From assembly GCA_934371475.1 (NCBI GenBank), contig CAKRNX010000019.1:1-22562 (forward strand): DNA of 22,562 nt. The letters are read 5' to 3'. The notes beneath the pieces are model-generated. The model ran no database searches and was not told the DNA's origin. It was given only the letters and a program-made list of their open reading frames with translations. The DNA is from an uncultured Lachnospiraceae bacterium. Its GTDB lineage: Bacteria > Bacillota > Clostridia > Lachnospirales > Lachnospiraceae. The position numbers and the translations under genes are program-made. Positions 1 through 6,842 of this stretch are shown piece by piece (within the stretch, counting starts at the first letter, position 1; the number at the start of each line of letters is the position of its first letter).

Positions 1-42
1 ATACCGGATGTAATCTATTACAGTTTTTCAGGAGGCAAAAAT

Positions 43-252
43 ATGACCAAAAATATGAAAAATCAGAGTGAAAACTATGCATCCAAAAACTGCCGCAGGG
101 ACGGACAGGGATGGAAAAATGAGCAAAGTGAAGATCGCTTTGAAAAAAGCGGACAGGATAAGACAGAAAACAGAAGCTACAACCGATCAGAAGGAGACAA
201 GACATACGATAAAACGTATGACAAAAACGACCATGCCAGCTCAAAATATTAG
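43..252 (+). CDS. Small hydrophilic protein of unknown function (69 aa)
   Basis: I do not recognise this protein. It is 69 residues, very polar and rich in Lys, Asn, Asp, Ser, Glu and Tyr, with no membrane segment or signal peptide. The C-terminal third contains a short DKTYDKTYDKND repeat, and the DNA there has a small inverted repeat (203-208 with 215-220). The start is well supported: a perfect AGGAGG at 30-35 lies seven bases before the ATG at 43. An overlapping frame (68-310) lacks such a site. The gene stands alone, followed by about 370 bases without another gene, and a strong terminator lies at 399-436. The composition suggests a disordered protein; a role cannot be inferred. Its promoter must lie left of the window. 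Confidence 0.6.
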   Translation: MTKNMKNQSENYASKNCRRDGQGWKNEQSEDRFEKSGQDKTENRSYNRSEGDKTYDKTYDKNDHASSKY

Positions 253-320
253 ATGTGAGATGATTTCCACCTCGCAGCAAGAATGTCCGGGCATCCTTGA
301 ACAGATATAGGACGGATTGT

Positions 321-359
321 GCCGCTATAGATGATGAGAAATAATTTCATATCAGCGGC
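321..359 (+). other. Hairpin in the gap after the first gene
   Basis: GCCGCT at 321-326 pairs with AGCGGC at 354-359, with a partly self-complementary AT-rich interior. It lies in the 3' untranslated stretch between the small gene ending at 252 and the terminator at 399. No T-run follows, so it is not itself an obvious terminator. The rest of 253-398 shows nothing recognisable. Confidence 0.35.
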
Positions 360-398
360 GGGAGTCAGTTACGCATCGGATATACGTTCCGGCTATGA

Positions 399-436
399 AA
401 CCGGCATCTGCAAAGAAGACGCAGATGCCGGTTTTT
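399..436 (+). terminator. Intrinsic terminator
   Basis: A perfect 12-13 bp stem (ACCGGCATCTGC, 400-411, with its complement at 421-432) closes a 9-base loop and is followed at once by a run of five T. This is a textbook Rho-independent terminator and probably ends the transcript of the small gene at 43-252. Confidence 0.9.
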
Positions 437-446
437 CTGATATTCA

Positions 447-475
447 TTGCTATTTTGTCCTTTTTATGACATAAT
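447..475 (+). promoter_or_regulatory. Candidate sigma-A promoter for the microprotein/DUF4230 operon
   Basis: TTGCTA (447-452) and CATAAT (470-475) are separated by 17 bases. The match is 4/6 and 5/6 to the consensus boxes. It lies just after a terminator and about 150 bases before the first start codon at 624, leaving a leader (about 482-623) in which I see no recognisable riboswitch. Confidence 0.5.
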
Positions 476-623
476 AAGACCGTATTCGACAGGAAATAAG
501 ATTGCATCGGATGGGGTGACTCTCATCGGAATGCTAATCTTTGTGGGATTTCATCACTTCAGGTAAATAGGTGACAGAGGGAAGGAGAACAGTTGCCTGA
601 CACGGTAAAAAGGAGAAAACAGT

Positions 624-710
624 ATGAAGATATTTGGAAAAATTATTTTAACAGTTGCAGTGGTTATCGCAGTCTTTTACCTGTTTGTCTTGGTTACAGC
701 CTGGCTGTAA
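624..710 (+). CDS. 28-residue single-pass membrane microprotein
   Basis: This open frame encodes 28 residues: a short basic N-terminus (MKIFGK) followed by about 22 hydrophobic residues ending in TAWL. That is enough for one membrane helix and nothing else. AGGAG at 611-615 sits eight bases upstream of the ATG, as good a site as any gene here has. The stop codon at 708-710 is 13 bases before the start of the DUF4230 gene, so the two should be translated from one transcript. A plausible promoter lies at 447-475. I infer a small membrane partner or leader peptide for the downstream protein. The alternative is that it only positions ribosomes for the next gene. No named family is recognised. Confidence 0.6.
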   Translation: MKIFGKIILTVAVVIAVFYLFVLVTAWL

Positions 711-723
711 GAGGAATGCAGCT

Positions 724-1383
724 ATGAGACAGTGGTTAAAAAGTTTTAAAAACATCGTTTCGGTCATATTTACGCTTATAGTTGTGTTTGGTATCGGCTA
801 TTTCATCGGAACCGTGTCTGCGAAGAACGGAGGGATTGTCTGGACGAAAAATCCGAATACGTCAGATCTCAAACTTCCCGGAGAAGTAGAAAAAATGGTA
901 GTGACAGTGGACGAGGTGGAAGCAAAGATACTCGAAATTGGAGAGTTGACTTCGTGCGAAGGAGAATACATAGTCACAAAAGGGGAAGATTTTACCCGTC
1001 ATGTCCTGGATAATATTCCGATCCCGGGGACAACAAATCATATTGAACTTACCTGCTCCGGAGTGGTCAAAGCAGGCTATGACCTGAACGAAATTACAGT
1101 GAGGGTAGATGAGACCAGTAAAACGATCTATGTATCGCTGCCGGAGGCTCAGATCAACAGCAACCAGCTGATGTGGGATGAAAGTATGGTCTGTGAGGAA
1201 GAGAATAATTTCCTGAATCCGATTGAATTTGAACAGTATCAGACTCTGATTGCGGAAATCAAGGAAGAAGGCCTGAAACAAGCTAAAGATAACGGTCTGT
1301 TTGATACGGTGAAAGAAAATGCAGAGAAACTGATCACAAATTTCCTGGGATGTTTTGTAGATTATCAGGTTTCATTTTTGTGA
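724..1383 (+). CDS. DUF4230 domain protein, membrane anchored
   Basis: The 219-residue product has a basic N-terminus, one membrane helix (about residues 10-30) and then an extracytoplasmic domain resembling DUF4230: a region around ILEIGELTSCEGEY, a central SGVVKAGYDLNEI segment and a TIYVSLPEAQI strand. DUF4230 proteins have no established biochemical role. I chose the ATG at 724, preceded by AAGAGGAA at 709-716. The longer frame from 655 would overlap the microprotein gene and has no ribosome site. It is the second gene of a probable two-gene operon and is followed by a hairpin terminator. Topology suggests N-in, C-out. The family call comes from motif resemblance and is fairly confident; function is unknown. 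Confidence 0.85.
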   Translation: MRQWLKSFKNIVSVIFTLIVVFGIGYFIGTVSAKNGGIVWTKNPNTSDLKLPGEVEKMVVTVDEVEAKILEIGELTSCEGEYIVTKGEDFTRHVLDNIPIPGTTNHIELTCSGVVKAGYDLNEITVRVDETSKTIYVSLPEAQINSNQLMWDESMVCEEENNFLNPIEFEQYQTLIAEIKEEGLKQAKDNGLFDTVKENAEKLITNFLGCFVDYQVSFL

Positions 1384-1403
1384 CAGTAAGACTTTGAAAA
1401 AGC

Positions 1404-1449
1404 AGAAACCCGGAAACGTTTGGAACGCCGAAACGTTTTCGGGTTTCTT
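1404..1449 (+). terminator. Long-stem terminator-like hairpin after DUF4230 gene
   Basis: An 18 bp stem (1404-1421 with 1431-1448), perfect except for one G-T wobble, closes a 9-base loop. The trailing T-run is weak (TTTCTT within and after the stem). It ends the microprotein/DUF4230 unit. The reverse strand lacks a better T-run. Confidence 0.7.
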
Positions 1450-1493
1450 GAACGCTGAATAAGTATTCTCCCGCGGAGCACTGAGCAGTGGGG

Positions 1494-1582
1494 CAGTGGG
1501 AGTTAAAAGCACCCGCTGACAGTCGCGAAGCGACTGCGTTCATGGGCAGGCAGAGAAAGCGGATTGCGAATGTTCGCTTTAC
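1494..1582 (+). repeat. Hairpin-rich dispersed repeat, copy A
   Basis: Two hairpins stand back to back: CAGTGGG (1494-1500) with CCCGCTG (1512-1518), and CAGTCGC (1520-1526) with GCGACTG (1530-1536) closing a GAA triloop. They are followed by a core at 1539-1582 containing CGGATTGCGAAT. The same core, preceded by a triloop hairpin of different sequence, occurs in reverse orientation at 22396-22458. I read this as one copy of a dispersed intergenic repeat. It lies between a terminator and the rhodanese gene. An open frame through it (1488-1685) has no ribosome site and overlaps the rhodanese gene, so I do not call it a gene. Confidence 0.6.
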
Positions 1583-1639
1583 TTTATTCAAGAAACAGAA
1601 ACGGATCCCGGAACATATGATAGAAAAAAGAGGAAATTT

Positions 1640-1990
1640 ATGTGGTTTGAGACAATTCCCGCCAGTGAGCTGGATCATTTTGTGACAGAAGAACGGGGGA
1701 TCATCATAGATTTACGTCCCAGGGAAGAATATGCGCTTCGTCATATCCGGGGTGCGCAAAATCTGTCCTATGAAGAACTGGAACAGTATCTGGAACAGAC
1801 GGCAGAGCAGGGGGGAACAGTCTGCCTGCCGCTGCCAAAAGATGAAGAGCTGATCCTTTACTGTGAACGAGGGGCAGTGAGTATGGCGGCAGCCAGAGAG
1901 CTGGCAGATCTGGGATATCGGGTGAGAAGCGTGGTTGGCGGGATCCGGGCATACAGAGGGAAGTATCTGGTGACCGGAAAATCAGAATAA
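1640..1990 (+). CDS. Rhodanese-like domain protein
   Basis: A single rhodanese domain fills the 116 residues. IIDLRPREEYALRHIRGAQN (about residues 22-41) is the CH2A-type motif, and the active-site loop is CERGAVS with Cys75 as the predicted persulfide carrier. Single-domain rhodaneses move sulfur or handle reactive sulfur species; the partner is not evident from the neighbours. GAGGAAA lies just before the ATG at 1640. It is a cytoplasmic protein with no signal peptide. No other sulfur-metabolism gene is near, so the gene is an orphan between a repeat element and a long gap. The linker between residues 50 and 68 is longer than in compact family members. Confidence 0.87.
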   Translation: MWFETIPASELDHFVTEERGIIIDLRPREEYALRHIRGAQNLSYEELEQYLEQTAEQGGTVCLPLPKDEELILYCERGAVSMAAARELADLGYRVRSVVGGIRAYRGKYLVTGKSE

Positions 1991-2121
1991 CAGCGCTCCT
2001 GCGGTGTATGTCTGGTCTTTCGCAAGACGCAATTTTCCGTGAAAGGACAGAAGCTGTGCAGGCTGTCAAACTGTAAACGCTGGCCGGAAAGGCAGGGAAT
2101 GGGCAGGGAAATATTTAGGGA

Positions 2122-2149
2122 TTGCTTTTCCGGCAGATTTCGATAAAAT
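2122..2149 (+). promoter_or_regulatory. Candidate promoter for the 2320-5485 gene group
   Basis: TTGCTT (2122-2127) and TAAAAT (2144-2149) are 16 bases apart. The -35 box overlaps the right arm of an 8 bp inverted repeat (GCCGGAAA at 2083-2090 with TTTCCGGC at 2127-2134), which could be an operator. Transcription from here would give a leader of about 165 bases containing the hairpin repeat at 2166-2226. The remainder of the 1991-2319 gap holds a small hairpin (2015-2028) and no gene. Confidence 0.45.
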
Positions 2150-2165
2150 AATAGTGAGTCTGACA

Positions 2166-2226
2166 GAGCGTGTCTGAAAATCATTTCCATTTACGAAAAG
2201 TTTTTTCAGACAGGATCTGAAGCGTG
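2166..2226 (+). repeat. Degenerate 61-base hairpin repeat, copy 1
   Basis: The unit starts GAGCGTGTCTGAAAA and folds through TGTCTGAAAA (2171-2180) with TTTTCAGACA (2203-2212), a perfect 10 bp stem. It aligns along its whole length with 8245-8305, sharing the start, TCATTT, CGAAAA, a T-run and the ending. Related pieces lie at 5508-5587 and 18107-18160. It lies within the presumed leader of the phosphodiesterase gene. Confidence 0.55.
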
Positions 2227-2319
2227 AAAAAACATAGGATGCGCTGTGAGAAGTGCATGCTGCGGCAGGGAAAGCAGGATCCCACATGGTGAAACCAACT
2301 GGAAAGTGAGGAAAAGTAC

Positions 2320-2874
2320 ATGAAGATATTAGTTGCATCAGATATACACGGTTCGGCCTATTATTGCAGAAAGATGCTGGCGAGCTATGAGAAAGAGGGG
2401 GCAGAGCGGATGCTTCTGCTGGGAGATATTCTTTACCACGGCCCCCGCAATGATCTTCCGAAGGAATACGCCCCCAAGGAAGTAATCGCTATGCTTAATG
2501 CCCACAAAGATGAGATCTATGCAGTGCGCGGAAACTGTGAGGCAGAGGTGGATCAGATGGTACTGCAGTTCCCGGTGCTGGCTGATTACTGCCTGCTTCC
2601 ACTGAAACATAAGATGATCTATGCGACCCACGGCCATATCTATAATGCAGACCATCTTCCCCCCATGAAAGAGGGGGATGTGCTGCTTCACGGACATACC
2701 CATGTGCTGAAGGCAGAACAGAGAGAAGGATTTATTCTGTTGAATCCGGGCTCTGTATCGATCCCCAAGGAGGAAAATGTGCCCAGCTATGCAGTGCTGG
2801 ATCGCGGCGTATTTACGATAAAAGATTTTGATGGAAATGAGATTAAGTCTATCGTGCTGGAGGAGGACGAATGA
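2320..2874 (+). CDS. yfcE: YfcE-type metallophosphodiesterase
   Basis: This 184-residue cytoplasmic enzyme belongs to the calcineurin-like phosphoesterases of the YfcE/MJ0936 group and has the same length as E. coli YfcE. Metal and phosphate ligands are visible in order: DIHG (Asp8, His10), GD (35-36), GNCE (71-74), THGH (103-106) and GHTH (125-128). Family members hydrolyse phosphodiester test substrates with Mn2+; the natural substrate is unsettled. GTGAGGA precedes the ATG at 2320. Its stop overlaps the start of the RNA methyltransferase gene (ATGA), so translation is probably coupled. A second, shorter member of the family lies at 6231. The symbol is by family resemblance, not proven orthology. 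Confidence 0.93.
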   Translation: MKILVASDIHGSAYYCRKMLASYEKEGAERMLLLGDILYHGPRNDLPKEYAPKEVIAMLNAHKDEIYAVRGNCEAEVDQMVLQFPVLADYCLLPLKHKMIYATHGHIYNADHLPPMKEGDVLLHGHTHVLKAEQREGFILLNPGSVSIPKEENVPSYAVLDRGVFTIKDFDGNEIKSIVLEEDE

Positions 2875-4028
2875 AAACAGTAGAGCTGATTGCCCCCTGT
2901 CATTTTGGACTGGAAGCAGTTCTGAAAAAAGAAATTCTTGACCTGGGGTATGAGATTGTCCGGGTGGAAGACGGCAGAGTAACGTTCTTAGGCGATATGG
3001 AGGCGATCTGTTACGGCAATATTTTCCTGCGGACGGCAGAGCGAGTACTGCTGAAAGTAGGACAGATCCATGCAGAGACATTCGACGAGCTGTTTGAAGG
3101 GACAAAAGCGCTTCCCTGGGAAAATTTTATTCCGAAAAACGGAAAATTCTGGGTAGCAAAAGCTACTTCGATCAAGAGCCGTCTGTTCAGCCCGTCGGAC
3201 ATCCAGTCTATCATGAAAAAAGCCATGGTAGAGAGACTGAAACAGTATTACGGGCAGAGTTGGTTTGATGAAGACGGTGCTTCCTACCCGGTGCGGGTAT
3301 TCCTGATGAAGGATGAAGTGAGTATTGGCATTGATACATCGGGCGTGTCCCTGCATAAGAGAGGATACCGTCTGATGACGGCCAAAGCACCGATTACAGA
3401 GACGCTGGCGGCGGCGCTGATTATGCTGACGCCCTGGAACAAAAACCGGATTCTGGTGGATCCGTTCTGCGGCAGCGGAACCTTTCCGATTGAGGCGGCC
3501 ATGATGGCGGCCAACATTGCGCCAGGAATGAACCGTTCGTTCCTTTCCGAGGAGTGGGACAATCTGATCCCGCGCAAGGACTGGTATAATGCGCTGGATG
3601 AGGCAAATGAGCTGGCAGATGACCGGATTGATACGGATATCCAGGGATATGATATGGACGGAGAGATTGTGAAGGCGGCCAGAGAGAATGCAAAACTGGC
3701 GGGAGTCGATCACCTGATCCATTTCCAGCAGAGGCCAGTGCAGCAGCTGAATCATCCGAAAAAATACGGATTTATTATCACAAATCCGCCGTATGGCGAG
3801 CGCATTGAGGAAAAAGAGAAGCTGCCTCAGCTGTATACAGATATAGGTGAGGCGTTCAGACGTCTGGATTCCTGGTCGGAATATGTGATTACATCCTACG
3901 ATCAGGCAGAAAAATATATCGGGAAAAAAGCGGACAAAAACAGGAAGATCTACAATGGAATGTTAAAAACGTATTACTATCAGTTTCTGGGGCCAAAGCC
4001 ACCCAGAAGGAAGGAACAGGCAGATTGA
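2871..4028 (+). CDS. THUMP-domain class I SAM-dependent RNA methyltransferase (YpsC/RlmL-type)
   Basis: The N-terminal part (about residues 1-165) is a ferredoxin-like plus THUMP RNA-binding region. The C-terminal Rossmann domain has SAM motif I as DPFCGSGT (197-204) and the catalytic motif NPPYGE (305-310), typical of N2-guanine methyltransferases of the UPF0020 group. E. coli RlmL and B. subtilis YpsC are the nearest named relatives, so 23S rRNA is the likely target. At 385 residues it matches the single-domain form, without the C-terminal RlmK half. It starts inside the stop of the phosphodiesterase gene and its own stop overlaps the protease start, making a tight three-gene string. The family is certain; the exact modified base is inference. 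Confidence 0.93.
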   Translation: MKTVELIAPCHFGLEAVLKKEILDLGYEIVRVEDGRVTFLGDMEAICYGNIFLRTAERVLLKVGQIHAETFDELFEGTKALPWENFIPKNGKFWVAKATSIKSRLFSPSDIQSIMKKAMVERLKQYYGQSWFDEDGASYPVRVFLMKDEVSIGIDTSGVSLHKRGYRLMTAKAPITETLAAALIMLTPWNKNRILVDPFCGSGTFPIEAAMMAANIAPGMNRSFLSEEWDNLIPRKDWYNALDEANELADDRIDTDIQGYDMDGEIVKAARENAKLAGVDHLIHFQQRPVQQLNHPKKYGFIITNPPYGERIEEKEKLPQLYTDIGEAFRRLDSWSEYVITSYDQAEKYIGKKADKNRKIYNGMLKTYYYQFLGPKPPRRKEQAD

Positions 4029-5485
4029 AAAAAAGTCACTTATGCAGAGCTGGTATCCTGCCTCTTCTGACAGTTGGAATATGGCTGGGCGGATGGGGAC
4101 AGGCAGGTGTGCAGGAATTTTCGGCAGCGCAGCGGGAGGATGATCCAACAGAAGGGACCGAGTCCGCTCAGGACAGGGAGAGTTTGCTGGATGCGCTGTC
4201 GGGAGGCGGTCTGTCTGATCAGGAAGAAACTTCTCCCCTGCTGACGCTGAAGAATATTCTGCCGGACAGCGGGGATGGTCTTATGCCGGCAGTGCCATGG
4301 AAGGATCCGTTTCTTCCGGCCAGTTACGATGCGAGAGATGCAGGCAAGCAGCCGGTGGTCAGGAGCCAGGGAAACCTTGGGACATGCTGGGCGCTGGTGG
4401 CTACATCGGCGCTGGAAGCCGCGCTGATGCCGGAGACTCATCTGCTGTTTTCGGCAGACCACATGTCTCTGAATAACGGATTTCAGATTACGCAGAATGA
4501 CGGCGGAGACTATATGATGGCCATGGCCTATCTGAGCGGATGGCACGGCCCGGTGCTGGAGGATGAGGATCCTTATGGGGATGGCTGTTCACCGGAGGGG
4601 CTGACAGCGGCCGTTCATGTACAGGAGATGCAGCTTCTGGAAGGAATGGGAACAGATGAGATCAAGCAGATGATCTGGCGTTATGGTCCGGTGCAGACAT
4701 CGCTGTATCTGGATCGGAGGAGCACATCGCAGGCATTGGATTATTATAATAAAGAAACCTGCGCTTATTATGATCCCGACAAGCAGACATGTATTCATGA
4801 CATTCTGATTTTGGGCTGGGATGATACATTTTCCAGAGAGAATTTCAAGATCCGGCCGGAGCATGACGGAGCGTATGTCTGTCAGAACAGTTGGGGAGAG
4901 GATTTTGGCGATAATGGAGTGTTTTATGTCTCTTACGAGGATGCCAACATTGCTGAGGGCGGTCTGGCATACACAAAGGTGGAGCCTGCGGACAATTATG
5001 ACAAAATCTATCAGACGGATGTGTGCGGGTGGCAGGGACTGCAGGGATACGATAAGGAGAGCTGTTACTTTGCCAATGTCTATACAGCGCAGGAGGATGA
5101 GACGCTGGAGGCGGCAGGGTTTTATACTACCGGAGCAGATACATCATACGAAGTATATGTGGTAAAAAATTTTCAGGATCCGATATCCTTTGATGAGAAA
5201 CAACTGGTCGCCAGTGGATCACAGAAGAATAAGGGGTACTATACCGTACCGTTTGTGAAACCGACAGAGCTTGAGGCAGGGGAAAGGTTTGCTGTGGTGG
5301 TGAAAATCACCACGCCGGGAGCGGAAAAGCCTGTAGCGGTGGAGCTGCACAAGGATCAGTATACGGAGACTGTGACGCTGGACGGAAAAGAAGGATATCT
5401 GAGCCTGTATGGCACGGCCTGGGAGTACACGGAAGAAAAATTTGGGACAAACGTATGCCTGAAGGCATATACAAAAAAGAGATAG
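4025..5485 (+). CDS. Secreted papain-like (C1) cysteine protease with C-terminal lectin-like region
   Basis: This 486-residue product has a signal peptide (KK...; hydrophobic about 9-30), a polar linker, then a C1 protease domain. Gln115 and catalytic Cys121 lie in QGNLGTCWAL, the histidine is His258 in CIHDILILGWDD, and the asparagine is Asn288 in QNSWGEDFGDNGVF. The last 170 residues resemble the lectin-like domain attached to clostridial C1 proteases. The start is TTG at 4025, overlapping the preceding stop, with AAGGAAGGAA about ten bases upstream. Location is predicted to be outside the membrane, either released or held by an uncleaved signal. No propeptide inhibitor domain was recognised. 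Substrate is unknown; host or cell-surface protein turnover are both possible. Confidence 0.92.
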   Translation: MKKSHLCRAGILPLLTVGIWLGGWGQAGVQEFSAAQREDDPTEGTESAQDRESLLDALSGGGLSDQEETSPLLTLKNILPDSGDGLMPAVPWKDPFLPASYDARDAGKQPVVRSQGNLGTCWALVATSALEAALMPETHLLFSADHMSLNNGFQITQNDGGDYMMAMAYLSGWHGPVLEDEDPYGDGCSPEGLTAAVHVQEMQLLEGMGTDEIKQMIWRYGPVQTSLYLDRRSTSQALDYYNKETCAYYDPDKQTCIHDILILGWDDTFSRENFKIRPEHDGAYVCQNSWGEDFGDNGVFYVSYEDANIAEGGLAYTKVEPADNYDKIYQTDVCGWQGLQGYDKESCYFANVYTAQEDETLEAAGFYTTGADTSYEVYVVKNFQDPISFDEKQLVASGSQKNKGYYTVPFVKPTELEAGERFAVVVKITTPGAEKPVAVELHKDQYTETVTLDGKEGYLSLYGTAWEYTEEKFGTNVCLKAYTKKR

Positions 5486-5507
5486 CGATTGTCAGAAAAG
5501 GTATTTC

Positions 5508-5587
5508 CACAAGCTGCAGATTCTGCTTTGCAGAAGCGCAAACAGGAATGTACAGCTTGTGAAAAACTTTGTCAGACACGCTCTGGC
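5508..5587 (-). repeat. Degenerate hairpin repeat, copy 3 (long form, reverse orientation)
   Basis: CACAAGCTG (5508-5516) pairs with CAGCTTGTG (5553-5561), enclosing a smaller perfect hairpin TTCTGC-TTT-GCAGAA (5521-5535). On the minus strand the right edge reads AGAGCGTGTCTGA, the same edge as the copy at 2166. It fills most of the gap between the protease and the pyrophosphatase gene and overlaps a spurious upstream GTG at 5559. It lacks a terminal T-run, so a terminator role is unlikely. Confidence 0.5.
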
Positions 5588-5603
5588 AGAAAGAGGAAGA
5601 AAA

Positions 5604-6218
5604 ATGGAAAAACGTATCATATTTGCCACAGGCAATGAGGGAAAAATGAAAGAGATCCGGATGATTTTGGCGGATATTGGAGTTCCGGTACTGTCCATGA
5701 AAGAGGCGGGGATACATGCGGATATTGTGGAGAATGGCACTTCTTTCGAAGAAAATGCGGTGATTAAAGCCAGAGCGGTGATGGAGCTGACAGGCAGTAT
5801 TGCGCTGGCTGATGATTCCGGACTTGAGATCGACTGGCTGAACGGAGAGCCGGGTATTTACTCAGCCAGATACATGGGGGAAGATACATCCTATGAGATT
5901 AAAAATCAGAATCTGATCGACCGGCTCGCAGGTGTGCCGGAGGAAAAGCGGACGGCAAGATTTGTCTGTGCGATCGCCTGTGCCATGCCGGATGGAAAGA
6001 TCCTGACGTGCCGGGAGACGATGGAAGGCATTATCGGCTATGAGAGTCTGGGAGAGAATGGTTTCGGGTACGATCCTGTTTTCTATCTTCCGGATCTGCA
6101 CTGCAGTTCTGCACAGCTGACACCGGAACAGAAAAATGAGATCAGCCACCGGGGAAAAGCGTTGCGTGCCATGAGAAAACTGCTGGGAGATCAGCTTTTG
6201 AAAATGTGGCAGGACTGA
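5604..6218 (+). CDS. rdgB: XTP/dITP pyrophosphatase (RdgB/HAM1 family)
   Basis: This house-cleaning enzyme hydrolyses non-canonical purine triphosphates (XTP, dITP, ITP) to monophosphate and PPi, keeping them out of DNA and RNA. The 204-residue product shows the family motifs: ATGNEGK (8-14), ADDSGLEID (69-77, with the catalytic acidic pair at 70-71), GYDPVF and the C-terminal SHRGKAL. I start it at the ATG at 5604, which has AGAGGAAG at 5592-5599. A GTG 45 bases upstream lies in a repeat and would add a tail not expected for the family. The second phosphoesterase gene begins 12 bases downstream, probably in the same transcript. Confidence 0.95.
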   Translation: MEKRIIFATGNEGKMKEIRMILADIGVPVLSMKEAGIHADIVENGTSFEENAVIKARAVMELTGSIALADDSGLEIDWLNGEPGIYSARYMGEDTSYEIKNQNLIDRLAGVPEEKRTARFVCAIACAMPDGKILTCRETMEGIIGYESLGENGFGYDPVFYLPDLHCSSAQLTPEQKNEISHRGKALRAMRKLLGDQLLKMWQD

Positions 6219-6230
6219 GGGGAGAAGCGG

Positions 6231-6722
6231 ATGAAGATTCTGATTATGAGTGATTCGCATGGTCATGAAGAAAATGTGACCAGGGCAATCCGGAAAGAAG
6301 CACCCATTGATGCACTGATTCATCTGGGGGATTCACAGGAGTCGGAAGAACACATCCGGGAGCTGGCAGGATGTCCTGTCTATATGGTAGCGGGCAACTG
6401 CGATTATTTTACAAGGCTCCCCATTGTCCGGATTGCGGAATTTGGAAAGTACCGGGTGATGATGACACATGGTCATCACTATTACGTGTCGGTAGGTCCT
6501 AAGGATCTTCTGGAGGAGGCAAAAGCCAATGGATGCAATATGGTCATGTACGGCCATACACACAGACCGGTGCTGGATGGCTCTGACGGAGAAGTGCTTG
6601 TCCTTAATCCAGGAAGCGTGTCTTATCCGCGCCAGGAAGGAAAACGGGCTACCTATATGGTAATGGAAATTGATGAGACAGGCGAAGCGCAGTTTCAGCT
6701 GAAATATGTAAATGAAACATAA
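6231..6722 (+). CDS. YfcE/MJ0936-family metallophosphoesterase (short form)
   Basis: The 163-residue protein carries the complete ligand set of the family: DSHG (Asp8, His10), GD (33-34), GNCD (55-58), THGH (79-82) and GHTH (108-111). It is a cytoplasmic, metal-dependent phosphoesterase; the physiological substrate is unknown. It follows rdgB by 12 bases with GGGGAGAAG as ribosome site. The pairing of an RdgB-type enzyme with a YfcE-like phosphoesterase is common in Clostridia to my knowledge, and suggests a shared role in nucleotide clean-up, which is inference. It is 21 residues shorter than the homologue at 2320, chiefly because the segment after the GD motif is shorter. Confidence 0.93.
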   Translation: MKILIMSDSHGHEENVTRAIRKEAPIDALIHLGDSQESEEHIRELAGCPVYMVAGNCDYFTRLPIVRIAEFGKYRVMMTHGHHYYVSVGPKDLLEEAKANGCNMVMYGHTHRPVLDGSDGEVLVLNPGSVSYPRQEGKRATYMVMEIDETGEAQFQLKYVNET

Positions 6723-6727
6723 AATAG

Positions 6728-6808
6728 AAAAGCCTCCGGCAGATATGGTTTCATGCTTCAGAAAATCTGAAGACAGAATATATACTGCCAGAGGTTTTTT
6801 CTTTTTCT
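6728..6808 (+). terminator. Bidirectional terminator between converging genes
   Basis: An outer stem (AAGCCTCCGGCAG, about 6730-6742, with CTGCCAGAGGTTTT, 6785-6798, one bulge and one wobble) ends in a long T-rich run. An inner perfect hairpin, CTTCAG (6756-6761) with CTGAAG (6767-6772), lies inside. A-rich sequence on the left gives a U-rich tail for the minus strand too, which suits the converging gene at 6843. Confidence 0.85.
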
Positions 6809-6842
6809 TCACAGAAAATGGTGTCCTGTGAAAGATGTTCGC

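Noticed and set aside
1488..1685. 65-residue plus-strand frame through repeat copy A
   Set aside because: It crosses hairpins, overlaps the rhodanese gene and has no ribosome site; the shared KRIAN segment is recorded as a finding instead.
2338..3755. Long minus-strand open frames (2338-3105 and 2988-3755)
   Set aside because: They lie opposite the phosphodiesterase and RNA methyltransferase genes, have no ribosome sites and encode compositions unlike real proteins; they are antisense shadows.
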